Of a stretch of DNA of 64,000 nt, positions 12,424 through 23,193 are shown in pieces (within the stretch, counting starts at the first letter, position 1; each line of letters opens with the position of its first letter). A program made the translations under genes and the position numbers. Origin of the DNA: Paragonimus westermani (taxonomy: Eukaryota; Platyhelminthes; Trematoda; Plagiorchiida; Troglotrematidae); contig QNGE01003645.1 of NCBI GenBank assembly GCA_008508345.1, positions 1-64,000 on the forward strand, given 5' to 3'. The notes under the pieces were generated by a model. The model was not told the origin of the DNA, did not search any database, and saw nothing but the letters and a program-made list of their open reading frames with translations.

Positions 12424-13760
12424 TCAGTCTAAGTGAAAAATTATCCCCGTGAAACAATCGAAGGAAAGAAAACAAATGAGAAGTAGATCTCTTAAAAGTC
12501 TTTGGTATTCGAGTGGATGAAGATCGAAGATCCACAATAGTAACTCGTACGTAACGTTCCTAAGGTCTAGCACCATTTCCGCAGCGGCTCGTTGAACACG
12601 CTGTAACACGTTTGTGCTAACTTTGAGGCCAGTAACCACAAATGTTAGTCTTCGTGCAATGGTCAAAACCTTGAAGAGTATGAAGTCTTCTTCATTTAGC
12701 AGGGGAGAGGGAGAAATGTTTCGTTTTGTTCAATAAGCGACTATTCTTGGCCACTTCTTCCAATTACACCAGAAAGGTCGGTTGGACACCAGCAAGATTC
12801 CTAAATCTTTTCTAACAACCATCACATATTTTATCAGCACAGTGTGTAAACCTTTCTAGAATCTCTAGCAAGATAAATGCGTGCACACTTGTCCTCCATG
12901 ACTGGGAGATAACATTTCTATGATCATTGCTTGATAGCACAGAGTTCAAACTGAAGTGTTATACTGTGAAATCATCCGAACAAGGTGAAGATATAACAGA
13001 TGGTACTTCTGAAATATGAACTAGAAACGATAAAAACCCAACGAACAAATCTTGAAGTTCACCTGCTGATATGGGTAGATAAAAGAAAAACCAGAGCCAT
13101 CTTTATTTCCACAATTCTGACAAATCAGGAACGAAGATGTCTATTACGGAGTGGCATCCCAATCACCGTACACCTCTGCTTTATATAGGAGTGAACACTT
13201 AGGTAGTTGACTGAACGCTTTAGTGAAATAAAAGAACCAAGGGCATCTAAAATAGTTTAGTCAATTGGCTCATAAAGAAGAGCATGTTAATCACCCATGA
13301 CCGGTTTGTTGACAATCCATTAAGAGCTACAACCATAAGATTATTGGTAGACAGATGCTTTAGTGTTTAGTGTCTGATTAGGCTTTCTAGTACACTGTAT
13401 GAGATCCTCGTTAGACTAGTATATCGGTAACTAGCAGATTGGAAGCACTCACGCGATCTACACATAAAATTTATGTTAGTCTCCTTCAATTTAGTCGGGA
13501 AGGTCCCTACAGGAGTCAACTCACGGAACTCAGAATGACTGAACAAGAACATATGATGCTTCTTTTGGTCTTCTCTAGTGAGATTGGTTTGGAACCTTTC
13601 GAATAAATGGGTTGGACTTTAAAAGTAAACATTATCTTTGTCTGATCGAGAGCTACACCAACAGATAGTATTGTATTGTACACAACGGCATAATGGTCTC
13701 TAGGAGATTTGATAACCTGTATGGTACAGAGATGATTTCATGGTTTGCCTGAAGTAGGAA
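12424..13760 (-). pseudogene. CR1-like LINE reverse transcriptase relic
   Basis: Read from 13760 downward, RT landmarks appear in order with frameshifts. They are a P-x-K-L-K-E-x-N-I block near 13490; YRYTSLTRISYSVLESLIRH (the YRPISLTS motif) at 13430-13370; HLSTNN and an NRSWVINMLFFM block just downstream; and a poor SDD box near 12980. KDLGILLVSN lies near 12810, and VLQRVQRAAAEMV then FDLHPLEYQRL lie at about 12610-12500. The last two are the conserved VQRRATK and LEYRRLRGDL blocks of CR1-like LINEs. The C-terminal FFSxRV..WN block is absent, so the 3' end is truncated or lost. It lies tail-to-tail with the plus-strand LINE at 8.1-11.4 kb. Confidence 0.7.
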
Positions 13761-16381
13761 CATTGTTGACAGTGGATTTCTGCATCGGTGACACAAGTAC
13801 ATATGGGAAAATTTTCGTTTCATTTTTGTGCGCTAATTTGAACAGTGTGGATGGTGCTTCCAGAGGATTACAATGGGTTTCTGATTTGTATCAGTTGCGT
13901 TTCTTTGATGAACGCCCCAACATTGACAGATTTACAGAAATATCAGAGAGTCCATAACCAAGGTGAACGTGAAGGGCTCTTACGACACTTTCCGGGTGCT
14001 TGCAATAAGCTTACTTTGTGAATGTTATTTTTGATAATTTAAGAGTCCAAAGAAATCTGACCTACACCTACTGAAGACGTGCTTAGATAGACACACTAGT
14101 AACAGAATTTGTCAGTCGGTTACATTTGGTCGTGTTGCTGCATCCACCAGAAGCGATATTGAAGGTCGGGCTAGATTAACCCTGTGTCCACTAGGATCAA
14201 CAAACGTAGTCTCAATTTGTATGGTTCATATTCGGGTGTTCTCGGCGTTTGGTGTGTAAACTCGAGGAACACGCCATTCACTCGGGTGGGCTAGAAATTA
14301 ATTTTAACAGCACGAATTATCCTGCTTATTCTGGTAGTGCATGGATCTGACTTCGGGTCTACACGGGGCCAATGAGGAACACGCAGAGTCTCGCGTTCAC
14401 AACATGAGTACTTTAATGAGGACAGTATCCAAATGAATAAATTTCAACCGAACTGTTGTGTGCAAGGTATATTGTACTGTATATTGTGTTGTTTCTGGCC
14501 TTGCTTCATTTAACGGTTAGATGGATGAGGTGCATTAAAATTTAACTAGGATAGGAACTATTAGTAAGCGGAGAAGGAAGACATTAGATCGGGGTTAGTA
14601 TAAACCAAAGGCCAGTGAATGTGCCTCAAAGAACCTCTTTAGCTCGCAGGATGTTCTCGAGGGGACCGTGTGGATGTGTTGGTATGGTAGCTGTTCTTGT
14701 AAGGAGAGCAAATTTCAAGTAACTCATTCTTAAAAAATAATATAGAACAGTTCAATCAGAATACTGTGAAGATTACCATCTCTCACGGATTGTATTTTAA
14801 TTTTTACGTGTGTGAAAATCTATGCGTAGGCCTATTAAGATGTTCGCTATAGTTTGTTAGTAGAGTAAATCGTACGGGAAGCGCCGGCCAGAGATTGGTC
14901 TTCGAAATTAAAATGTGTGTATCTGTTACAAAAAACAGATAAATTGTTCATATTGTTCGACCCACTTAATGTATTGTACTGTATTCAGATGTTCAGTGCT
15001 CTGAGGACGTATTTTTAGTGTAATGTGCATGGTTCCTGAACAATTGCACTGGACATTTAAACCTTACTGTGAACCATTTAATCACATGATTCAAGCGGCG
15101 GCGCGTGTTTTAAGTTTGATTCAGGGTGCCTCATGCCATTATAATTTTTGGCATTTTAGCTAGTGTGTGTTCTTTCTTCATCATATCAAGTACGTTTAGT
15201 ACCGTAGTATAGTATAATACCCAGTTACATAGCTTTCAATTGCAATTCATTTTCGCACTATTGTATAGTTCTTACTTTTGCGTAATACCGTATAGTTGTG
15301 TCAAATTCCAACATTAAACCAGCCTGGTTAAATAAGTTCTTCCTATGGATGACCTAGGCTCTCAATGAGGAGACCGTAGGTGTCGTAATGCAGTCACTGA
15401 GAATGTTAGGTATGATAATCATGAAAATTGGTGTCAGCCGGTGCTGCAATCTGACCGTTGTTGCGGTAAACTTGTATGGAGAGTATAGGCAATAGAAGCG
15501 GTGTGCTGCCATCACTGTTCATCAGTGGAGGCTTTTTACGACTGTTGCAGAATTCCGAAAGCAGTTGGAAAAAAATCAAGTGCCCAAAAATTTCCTGTCG
15601 AACACCTGGAATGTAGTTTGGAGGAGGTAATTGAGAAGCAGCGAGAGTAGGCAGTTTTGAAGTTGTGGGTTGGCGGATATGTGGATGCTACAGCAAAACT
15701 GCACATTGCCTGAGAAAAAGTGTCAGGGAGATCCCAAAATATTCTGGTCCTCAATAATGAGGAGCTAATTATCAGGGAGACAAAAGCCAGGAAACGGCCG
15801 GATAGCAAGACCGTCTGCAGATACAGGTATCAAATACATATATGGAATAGGTAGCTGGATACTATGTAATCCTAACAGAAATCAAAATCGGGCACACCGA
15901 ATAATCATCAAGTTCAGACAAGTCTACCAAAGGGACTGTGCACTCAACAAGGGGGTAGGTATCAGTTTAGTTTGGATAACAGAACTGACGCAGAGTACGG
16001 CAGTAGCTCATTGTTGTCGCAGAAGAAAACAGTCTGTGGTGTTTCAGCCGGACCGTGGGTACAAGAGAAGAATATATCCATGCCAGTGACTATATTAATT
16101 CAGTGTGGCACCCAGTTTGTTTTACGGAAAAATGGTCGAGATTCTGCGACTAAGATGTCTCGGCCACTAATGTCTCTATCATGAATATACTATGTAGTTT
16201 CCGACCGGAAGCCGGTTGTCGGAGTAGTAAAAATAACGAAACTATTCAGGGCGAAGTTGAGTACCGCTTACAAAATGGAAAAAAAGTCCGAAAATACACC
16301 GGTGGGAGCCAGGAGGCTTCAATTAGCGCAGTGAGGTCAGTGGAAACCGTTGACTTGATAACAAGTGGAGCCAAACCCCAC
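13761..16381. other. No intact gene; a decayed coding-like tract at 15590-15835 (+)
   Basis: Most of this stretch is AT-rich and featureless. At 15590-15835 on the plus strand one frame reads like protein with only two stops in about 80 codons (blocks VEHLECSLEEVIEKQRE and ILVLNNEELIIRETKARKRPD). I do not recognise it. It could be an unlisted transposon segment or a pseudogene exon. Nothing else is supported. Confidence 0.3.
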
Positions 16382-18180
16382 TCAACAGTGGCCGTCCCAG
16401 CTTGTAGAAATAAAAAGCTGGTTAAACATAGTGTCATCCAACTGTCTTCTTGGCATTCTTCCCAGTTCGGTGAACGCTGCAACTCCGGAGGATCTGACGT
16501 AGGTTTTCCCGGGAGCCTCGTAGTTGGCAGCGGGGATGTCAAGGATTTCATTGAAGATTCTGGTCCATCGAGAGACGACAGGAAATTCTTCAAGATTCCT
16601 TCCGAAAGTTTCATACACATGCAGGGAATGCCTTCATGGTAGAAGGTACTCCACTGCTACACATGCAGGGAATGCCTGCATGGTAGAAGGTACTCCACTG
16701 TGAAGGGGCAATCACAAGCCCACGTTGTAGGACTAACGTCATATGTCCGATTGCCGTCAACCACGCGAACACTCGCGAGAAAAGCGTTGAAAGTCAGGTA
16801 ACTTCCGTCAGCAACGTTCTCCGAATTCAGCTGCACCGTCTTAGAGACCAAACGACAACTCAACCCAACGTAATCAGCACGATTATTGATGTGAGGGTAT
16901 GAGCGGCAGGCATACACTAGCTGCGCCTGGCGGTCGTCGATTATGTGGTCGAAAACGGCTGTGGTGCGCTGAATTGCCTGCCGGATTCTTAACTGGGCGT
17001 TCAAGTTGTGCCGTTTAGTTGAATGATGAGTCGCCTTCACAAAGTTGTTGTGTCGCCTGCCGAATGAAGAGATTTCTGGGCTGCGGCTGTTGGTCCATTT
17101 TTCAGATCTCCTTATCAGCATGGCCATGAGGTACTGACAGAAGAACGCCAGGTCAGTGGCCTACATAACAGCAAATGCTGCAGCGTACCTCCAGCGGTTA
17201 CGCGTCAGCATGTCACACAGGAAACAATTCTTCACAGAGCTGTCGGAATAATTTCCGCTCACGTTTCGCAGTATGTGCACCCGGCACAGTAGTTGATGGA
17301 AGTGCGGCATTTCCTGTGTAACGGGCCCTTGAATGGCCGCGCTCTCGTCCATGATCATTGTCCTTGTGTCCACCGGTCCCACGAAGAGAAGGAATTGCCG
17401 GATGAACATGGCGACGGCTACCGTAGTTTCATTTGCAAACCAACCGAAGCAAACCGGTAAGCCCACACCACTTGCATCTACAACAACTAAAACAAACAAA
17501 TTATATCGTTCCTCACAACTCCTCTAAGTGGCGTCTGCACCGATAACTTCGGGGTAGCGCCCACAAAATTCTATCTGCTCCTTACTCATGAACATAAATT
17601 GTGTCAATCGGTTGCCATCATCTACGTTATAATAACACTTACCATGTGTGTTCAGTTGGGCGTGCAAACGACCTAGGTAGCCAACGGTGTTTCTTTGGGC
17701 GAACAAACGTGCTCTCAGGTTGCACACATCCTTCGTCGTTTTCTTCTTATCGAAGTGCCCCCGGATGTATTGCGTGATGTTGAGTGACACTGTGCCGTTG
17801 AGCAGCCACGGTCGGATTTATTTGATTTCTTCCTCGGTGAGGCGATGCCTTGAGGCCTCGTAAGTTACAACAATCACGTCGCACGGATGATTGTGCAACA
17901 TAACGAATTTCGTTACCCGAAATCCGCCGTCCACGTTCCGGTTCACGTTGGAATACGCCGAGCATCTCGTTTGACCGCTGGTCCTCTCTCGAACACCGGT
18001 GGATGAGCGCAATACATGGGCCCTACGTACGCATGCGCACACCCGTCTCTTATGATCACCGAAAGCGGATTCGGTGGATCGGATGCGATACGAAGACCCC
18101 GATCGAACTTCGAAACGTAGGACCTCCGCACCAACCGCATCCAAATTTTGGAACTGTCGTGGAGACCAGACATTCCGCAA
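16382..18180 (-). pseudogene. MULE (Mutator-like) transposase pseudogene with FAR1-like and SWIM zinc fingers
   Basis: Four open segments (18180-17818, 17790-17524, 17499-17161, 17127-16657) lie in one frame, interrupted only by single stops at 17818, 17524 and 17161. A fifth segment (16618-16382) continues in another frame after a duplication. The N-terminus has a FAR1/WRKY-like Cys/His finger (TRCSAYSNV, then VMLHNHP). KKKTTKDVCNLRARL precedes the MULE DDE core: GADAT carries the first Asp, MIMDESAA the second, and LCRVHILRN matches the conserved C-x-x-H-x-x-R-N block. The C-terminal WACDCPF..LPCRH is a SWIM finger (CxC..CxH). Mutator-like elements named Curupira are known from schistosomes, so a flatworm MULE is plausible. 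No terminal inverted repeats were located by eye. With three stops and a frameshift it cannot encode transposase. Confidence 0.85.
16614..16701. repeat. 44-bp tandem duplication across the SWIM motif
   Basis: The unit beginning ACACATGCAGGGAATGCC and ending in TACTCCACTG occurs twice back to back, at 16614-16657 and 16658-16701, with two mismatches. Because 44 is not a multiple of three, the duplication shifts the minus-strand transposase frame and leaves a premature stop after the first SWIM copy. The distal copy carries a TGA where the other has the SWIM cysteine TGC. Downstream transposase-like sequence (HVYETFGRNLEEF) continues cleanly from the distal copy. Confidence 0.9.
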
Positions 18181-18463
18181 ATAATGATAATGATGGTATA
18201 TTTCTCAACACGTTTGTGAGAAACACGCTCAGATAAGCGTGATCAGTACACACATTTTAACGTGACTACATAACGTACATCTAACTGTTAATTGTACAAG
18301 ACACCAATTATAGGAATAGAGTAATAAAACGGACAAAATAATAAGCAAAAATCTTGTTTATAAAGAGGCAGATGGTTCACTCGCGTCTGAAACAATAGTT
18401 CTCAAGATGTTCGATATTCGATTAAAAATGTTAAGTTGTTACATCAATTGTTGCTTCACAAGG

Positions 18464-18822
18464 CTAACGTAGGCCTTATGTTCAAGGCCATGCCAGAAAA
18501 AGGATTTTTCAGGATGGAAAAAATGGATAGTCGAAGAATTTCGCCATTAGTTGATATGGATGGCCTCGGAAAATACGTAGAAACTTTTGGGAAGATGAGG
18601 GAAGATAGGCGGGTACCAATTTTTCCGGAGAAATGGACGATCTTCTGGACTGGACTCCGTTATTTCCTCAACTCGACGGAATTTCACGAATTGCCCAACC
18701 AGTACAGGATTTTTATTCTCCGAACGTTGTGGAATGTTGTCTCGCGTTGGAATTTATCGCAGAATCAAGAATGGAAGGCAAAATTACGCGATAAGCAGAA
18801 GAACGTAAAATGGTCATGTGAA
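18464..18822 (+). CDS. Possible exon of an unrecognised protein
   Basis: About 120 codons are open and read like real protein, with blocks MEKMDSRRISPLVDMDGLG, KWTIFWTGLRYFLNSTEF and LWNVVSRWNLSQNQEW, rich in aromatic and amphipathic stretches. The left edge follows a pyrimidine-rich TTGTTGCTTCACAAG, a plausible splice acceptor. The right edge is GAA followed by GTAT, a plausible donor at 18823. Sequence after 18830 belongs to an RTE fragment on the other strand. It could be a host exon stranded among repeats or part of an unlisted element. I do not recognise the family. An N at 18827 lies just after the donor, so the right junction is less certain. Confidence 0.35.
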
Positions 18823-18829
18823 GTATNAC

Positions 18830-19640
18830 CATCACAGGCTGTGCAACGTGATTAGTTGGCCAATTGGTCATGCACCCCGATGGTTTCGGAGTACGTGCCA
18901 GCGAGCATTTGTCTTGCCCACATGCTCAATCCACTTAATGCGGGATAAACGGCGGGGGGTTACGATGGTCAAACACGGCATGTCGGTTAACATCTTCGTT
19001 GCGAACAGCCCACGTTTCCGAACCGTAGAGCAATACGGAACCCTTCCTTTCCGCAACATCTGAACGTCTTTTGGACGCCACAGATGGCGCAGGCTGACGA
19101 AGCAACTGGCGCGTTTTTTTATCCTCGCTACTTTCTCATCAGCAATGTAACAAGCTGACGAGATGGTGAAACCTGAGTACGTGGAACTGTACACACTCTC
19201 GAGCGGATTACCTGCAACGAAGAAAGTAGGAGTTGAAATGCTCAAAGCATCGCTTTGCATTTTGAAAGTACAAAGCACATAGCATGGAAACCAGCCCGGT
19301 TAATCACCCTACTCAGCATGTTCTGCATGATTTCGGCAGACGGGTTAACTAAGATAGTGTCATTCACATATTCCAGGTCGGTCAACCTGGCTTGGAAACC
19401 CGCAATACTTGAACTGAAGGTTGTTCAAGGTCGCTTTGCCTGCTAAAGTGTTTTCAATTAACACGATGCTAAACCTGGGGACACAGACGGCGTAGGATTA
19501 TTGCACATGGTCCTGAGTGGTTCTTAGGACATAGGGTTACATCACAATATCCATAGTAAGTTTTTTCTGAGCGCCCAGCACGTTTATACAAGGATCACGT
19601 GTATTGTTCAAGACGGTTTGAAGTGAACTACGTCACTGAT
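18830..19640 (-). pseudogene. RTE-clade LINE fragment (end of RT and C-terminus)
   Basis: On the minus strand, a block FSIVLIENTLAG near 19470 corresponds to the RT segment before the catalytic box. LTDLEYVNDTILV at about 19385-19345 is the YADD box changed to YVND, so a catalytic Asp is lost. Further on come FVSLRHLWRPKDV near 19105-19070, the RTE RHLWRRRDV block, and WIEHVGKTN, the usual LRWLGHV block, near 18935. Frames alternate, so at least two frameshifts are present. The 5' two thirds, including the endonuclease, are missing. The fragment stops abruptly at about 18830 next to the possible exon. Confidence 0.7.
19392..19488. repeat. 97-bp duplicated segment, copy 1 (inside the RTE fragment)
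   Basis: This segment, starting TTGGAAACCCGCAATACTTG and ending in CACAGAC, recurs in the same orientation at 53453-53549 with two mismatches. Here it is embedded in a longer RTE RT sequence that continues on both sides, so this is the likelier source. Confidence 0.9.
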
Positions 19641-22600
19641 TGCTGTCTGTAACACTTCGTAAGGTGTCTTCTAAAAACCTCGNGTGATACGGACAGTCTG
19701 AGCGGAAGCCGTTATCCTGCTTGTTACATATTATCTCACTCTTGAAGGTTGTTTGGCCTGGACTTTTTCAAGCGTTGTTTAACGCACTCAAAGTTTCTAC
19801 GCACTTCTCCTCTGGCGCGCCTTTGAGTGCCGCCGAATTAGCTGGGTTACGCGTCACAGATCTGTTCTTTCTTTTCTTGGTTGCCGCCGTTGGCCTCAGA
19901 TCGGGCTAGAATTAGCTACTAGAGGTATACGGTTTGTTTCAAACCCTAACCCGTTCTTTTGTTTCGATGCTTGTAGGGAATTCATTTCAACTGCTCTTCA
20001 GGAAATGTGTTTAGACGTGTTAGTGGACGGGGGTCAAGCGTGCACCCGCTTGTCTGTTACATCAATTATTTACAGATTTTGCAAGTAATTATTTTATGTA
20101 GTCGGTAAACTGACTCTAGTGGTGAGATAACATCTGACGTTTCAAAAGTCCCGAACTCTCTGCCACGTAAGAGTTTCTCTATTAGTACCACTGTACCTAT
20201 TCACATCACTTCGTAGATGTGATTATACCACAAACCATCAACGTTAAAATTAGTGTGATGGCTAGGGTATCGCCACTCTACTCTTAGCTGTGTAGCGAAT
20301 CCACACAATCTTCACTACTGTAAGCTACACTCGTTAAGATAAATTTTTTTAGCTGTTTCCGTTGGGAAAACTGCGCAACCAGCCTGACGTCTGCTTGAAT
20401 TTTGAAGGTCGACTGAAGTCTCCGTCGACGTCTGTCCTCTTTGGCAACTGTCGTGCGGTCTTACTGAAGTTTCTCACACGCCCAACTTCCTGGCAACCCT
20501 AATTGTTGCGTTGAATTGCGCTTGTGAACGGTGAGTAAATCAGTGAATAAACCTTGTTTACGGACTCGTGGTTCTCTTACTACTACTTTCTATTCACTCT
20601 ACAATAGGGCTGGGGAATTTTGAGCGTACTAATCAAAGAGCAAAGAGCTGGTACCACGATAGAACTTTACTACTGTTTCCTTTCCGGGGCTGAGTTCATA
20701 ACTGATACAATCCACACGAAGACACTTGTGGGCAGTGTTACACTAGACATTTTTTCTGAAGAACAACCTTATGCCACTCATCGCCTCTGTCGGATACCTC
20801 GACAATAGTCGGCGTGTTTCGGGACTGATGCGAGTGTGCCACTTATATAAGAAAGCTAATGAAAATGTGTTCATAAACTGGTTCACTGTCACATTAATTT
20901 TTGAACCCTGCCACGGGCGTATAGCTCAGTCTATCGGACGTGGGATCCACAGGCATACCTAACCGTTGACAATCCTTTACCTGTCAAAGGAAAAAATACG
21001 TTTTGCTGTTCGATTGATCAGTATGGGCAGATTCAGGTGATCTGTACTTCAGTTTGATCGCTATCCCGTTTCTCATCAAGTAAACCATTTGACACCTCTG
21101 GAATAACTTCTATCACTTCCTCGACCAAAGTACCCCATACGAAGTGCTCTACTTAGGATTGGTTGTATCTTTCAGTTAGTTGGGCCAATCTCATCCTTGC
21201 CGTCACGTTCCGAATTGCAACGTGGGAATTCCGATGCACCAAAGTGAATTGCTCCAGCGTGTGATGAAAAATCTTGTGCGCCGAATGGAAACATGCACGT
21301 GAAAAGTTACAGTCATTCACCGGTGAACTACTTCAACAGCAACCACAAGTGATGATTAACACACAGGAGAACGTTCACGGACAGTTCCTATACAATCCTA
21401 AAACAAAGAAAACACTCAAACGAACGGTCACAACAGGTATAAAAGCAGTTCCGAGACAAGGCGGAGATCCGCACAACGCCATGTTCAGCAAGTGAATGAC
21501 ACGTCACAGCAGCTCCTCCCTGAGATCGTTCAAACAAGTTGACGATGGGGAATAACGTCACCGTTCTGAGGACGCTCGTATGGTGTGGAACACGCCGAGT
21601 AATATGTAGGCAGACCACATGAAACAGACAGCAGAGGAGTGAACATCAGCGGAAAGTTAAAGTTACATGCGCAACAGTTTCTATACTGTTGCACTGTTCC
21701 CATTTGAAATGATGGACCTGGTATAAATAACGACAGGACTAACCTCCATCAATTGAGAATGAACTTCGAGGCCTGTCTGAGCTTATCGAACATTAGTCCC
21801 GCTTCTCAGGTATGCTTGCCGGAGGGCGATATATTCAAGGATGAATCAGATAATGTCTGAACAAAGCAGTGAGTGCTATGTGACATTCCGCTACATTCCT
21901 TTAATCGCTCAGTGTTGTCGCCTATACATTCAGAAGTACTGCAGTACGTTTCGAAGCCCAATTGTGACCAGATATAACCCGTTGAGAATATTGATAAATG
22001 TATACGTTCCCATTTATTTCACGGAATTACACCCGTATACACACCAATCTGCATTTATACTTACGTTGGTAACAAATTATCCAGGAGAACAGATCAATCA
22101 GTCGAAACTCTCCGGTACTATTTATGTACTTTTTGCAATGGTTAATTGTACCCAGCGTCGTGTGAATAATGTTCAGTGTATGAGGGCTTCACACACCTGA
22201 GGTGTCGGGAGCAAAAAATCAAATCTCACATATAAACCTGACATGATCATGGAAGTGACACGAATTGAACAATTAGTGCTCCTCCCTTTCTCAAGCTTGA
22301 TTAAAAACGCTTGTGTGTTGTGAAACACTGGGTGCATTCCCTACATCGGCTGTATGGGTTTGGCCTGCATCAAATTTCGAGAGTGCTCCAATATGCCAGT
22401 ATACGGCTGCACTATAACGATTGCTTTCGAGCGTCATACTTTTGATTAACTGACACAATGAGCAATATATCAGGAGGGGTTCAGTCTGGAAGTTGTACGC
22501 CGCATATTTCGCATGGCCCACATGACGACGTTAAATTTCCCTACTCACCACGTGGAGCTGATTTATATTGACGTCACATTTACCCACCGTGCGTGGAAAT

Positions 22601-22931
22601 TTTATATGAACTCGACCTAAACGGCGCAATATCGAGGGAAACTATTCTGAGATTTACGACTTCCGTATTTTCGAAAAGCTGCCAAAGTGTTACTCAGTTA
22701 TCGTTTTACTAATGTGCCGTATCCAAGAGTTTCTGGGTTCTTCCCACCTTTACATGCTTTCATATTTTTCCAAAACTTTTTTATAGTATCACGACAAACC
22801 GCTTGACGTTTGACCGCTATCGGTTTCTGAGCATTTTCACATAATATATCCGTTTCGGCATAGACAGAAGCATAGCAGAATCAAGCGACACCGCTTTTTT
22901 GAGCGATAGACCGTTTCAAATTTTAGATGAG
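19641..22931. other. No gene recognised
   Basis: Short open frames only. The plus-strand frame at 21274-21495 (73 codons, basic and Gln-rich) looks protein-like but has no recognisable motif. A TAGCTCAG near 20924 recalls a pol III A box, but no B box follows at tRNA spacing. Confidence 0.45.
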
Positions 22932-22952
22932 ACTCAACTGTGAAAAGTCAAG

Positions 22953-23031
22953 GCTTCCGCTGGATTCGAACCAGCGACAGACACAGCATGCCTCAACGAG
23001 GCAAGCGCACTACCAGCTGAGCTACGAAGCT
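22953..23031 (-). tRNA. tRNA-like unit, possibly Asn(GTT)-like; SINE or pseudo-tRNA
   Basis: The minus strand has a perfect A box (TAGCTCAGCTGG) and a perfect B box (GGTTCGAATCC). The T arm pairs GCTGG with CCAGC around a 7-nt loop. An anticodon-type stem GCxTGCC/GGCAxGC encloses TCGTTGA, giving GTT at the anticodon position, but position 33 is C instead of U. The acceptor stem has mismatches at both ends and the variable region is unusually long. It retains pol III promoter elements but is probably not a working tRNA. Confidence 0.5.
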
Positions 23032-23098
23032 CGGAAATTTTACATTTGAGATGGGTGGGTAACAGAGTCCAAATGTGAAATTTCCGAGCTCTCAGTTT

Positions 23099-23178
23099 GG
23101 ATTCGTAGCTCAGCTGGTAGTGCGCTTGTCGCGTTGAAGCATGCTGTGTCTGTCGCTGGTTCGGATCCAGCCGAAGCC
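23099..23178 (+). tRNA. tRNA-like unit, mirror copy of the neighbouring unit (degenerate)
   Basis: This copy keeps the perfect A box TAGCTCAGCTGG. Its B box is GGTTCGGATCC, one mismatch from consensus. The anticodon stem region differs from the minus-strand copy and pairs worse. It is oriented divergently from that copy and shares both flanks with it. It is best regarded as a decayed tRNA-derived repeat. Confidence 0.5.
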
Positions 23179-23193
23179 CTGACTTTTCACTGT

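Larger units (their letters stand above)
22932..23193. repeat. Inverted repeat carrying two divergent tRNA-like units
   Basis: Two arms of about 115-125 bp are near-perfect reverse complements around a spacer of about 20 bp centred near 23060. Each arm consists of CAAATGTGAAATTTCCGAGCT, a tRNA-like unit and a CTGACTTTTCAC-type 3' flank. Because flanks outside the tRNA-like part are shared, the unit is probably a SINE or fold-back element rather than two independent tRNA genes. Confidence 0.8.

Noticed and set aside
16181..16642. Plus-strand open frame of 153 codons
   Set aside because: It is the antisense shadow of the transposase C-terminus, whose minus-strand reading carries SWIM and downstream similarity.
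18823..19640. Reading the exon-like frame through into the RTE fragment as one gene
   Set aside because: The two lie on opposite strands, and the plus-strand frame after 18827 has no coding character.
20915..20960. TAGCTCAG ... GGGATCC considered as a tRNA
   Set aside because: The A-box-like and B-box-like parts are only about 20 nt apart and no cloverleaf forms.
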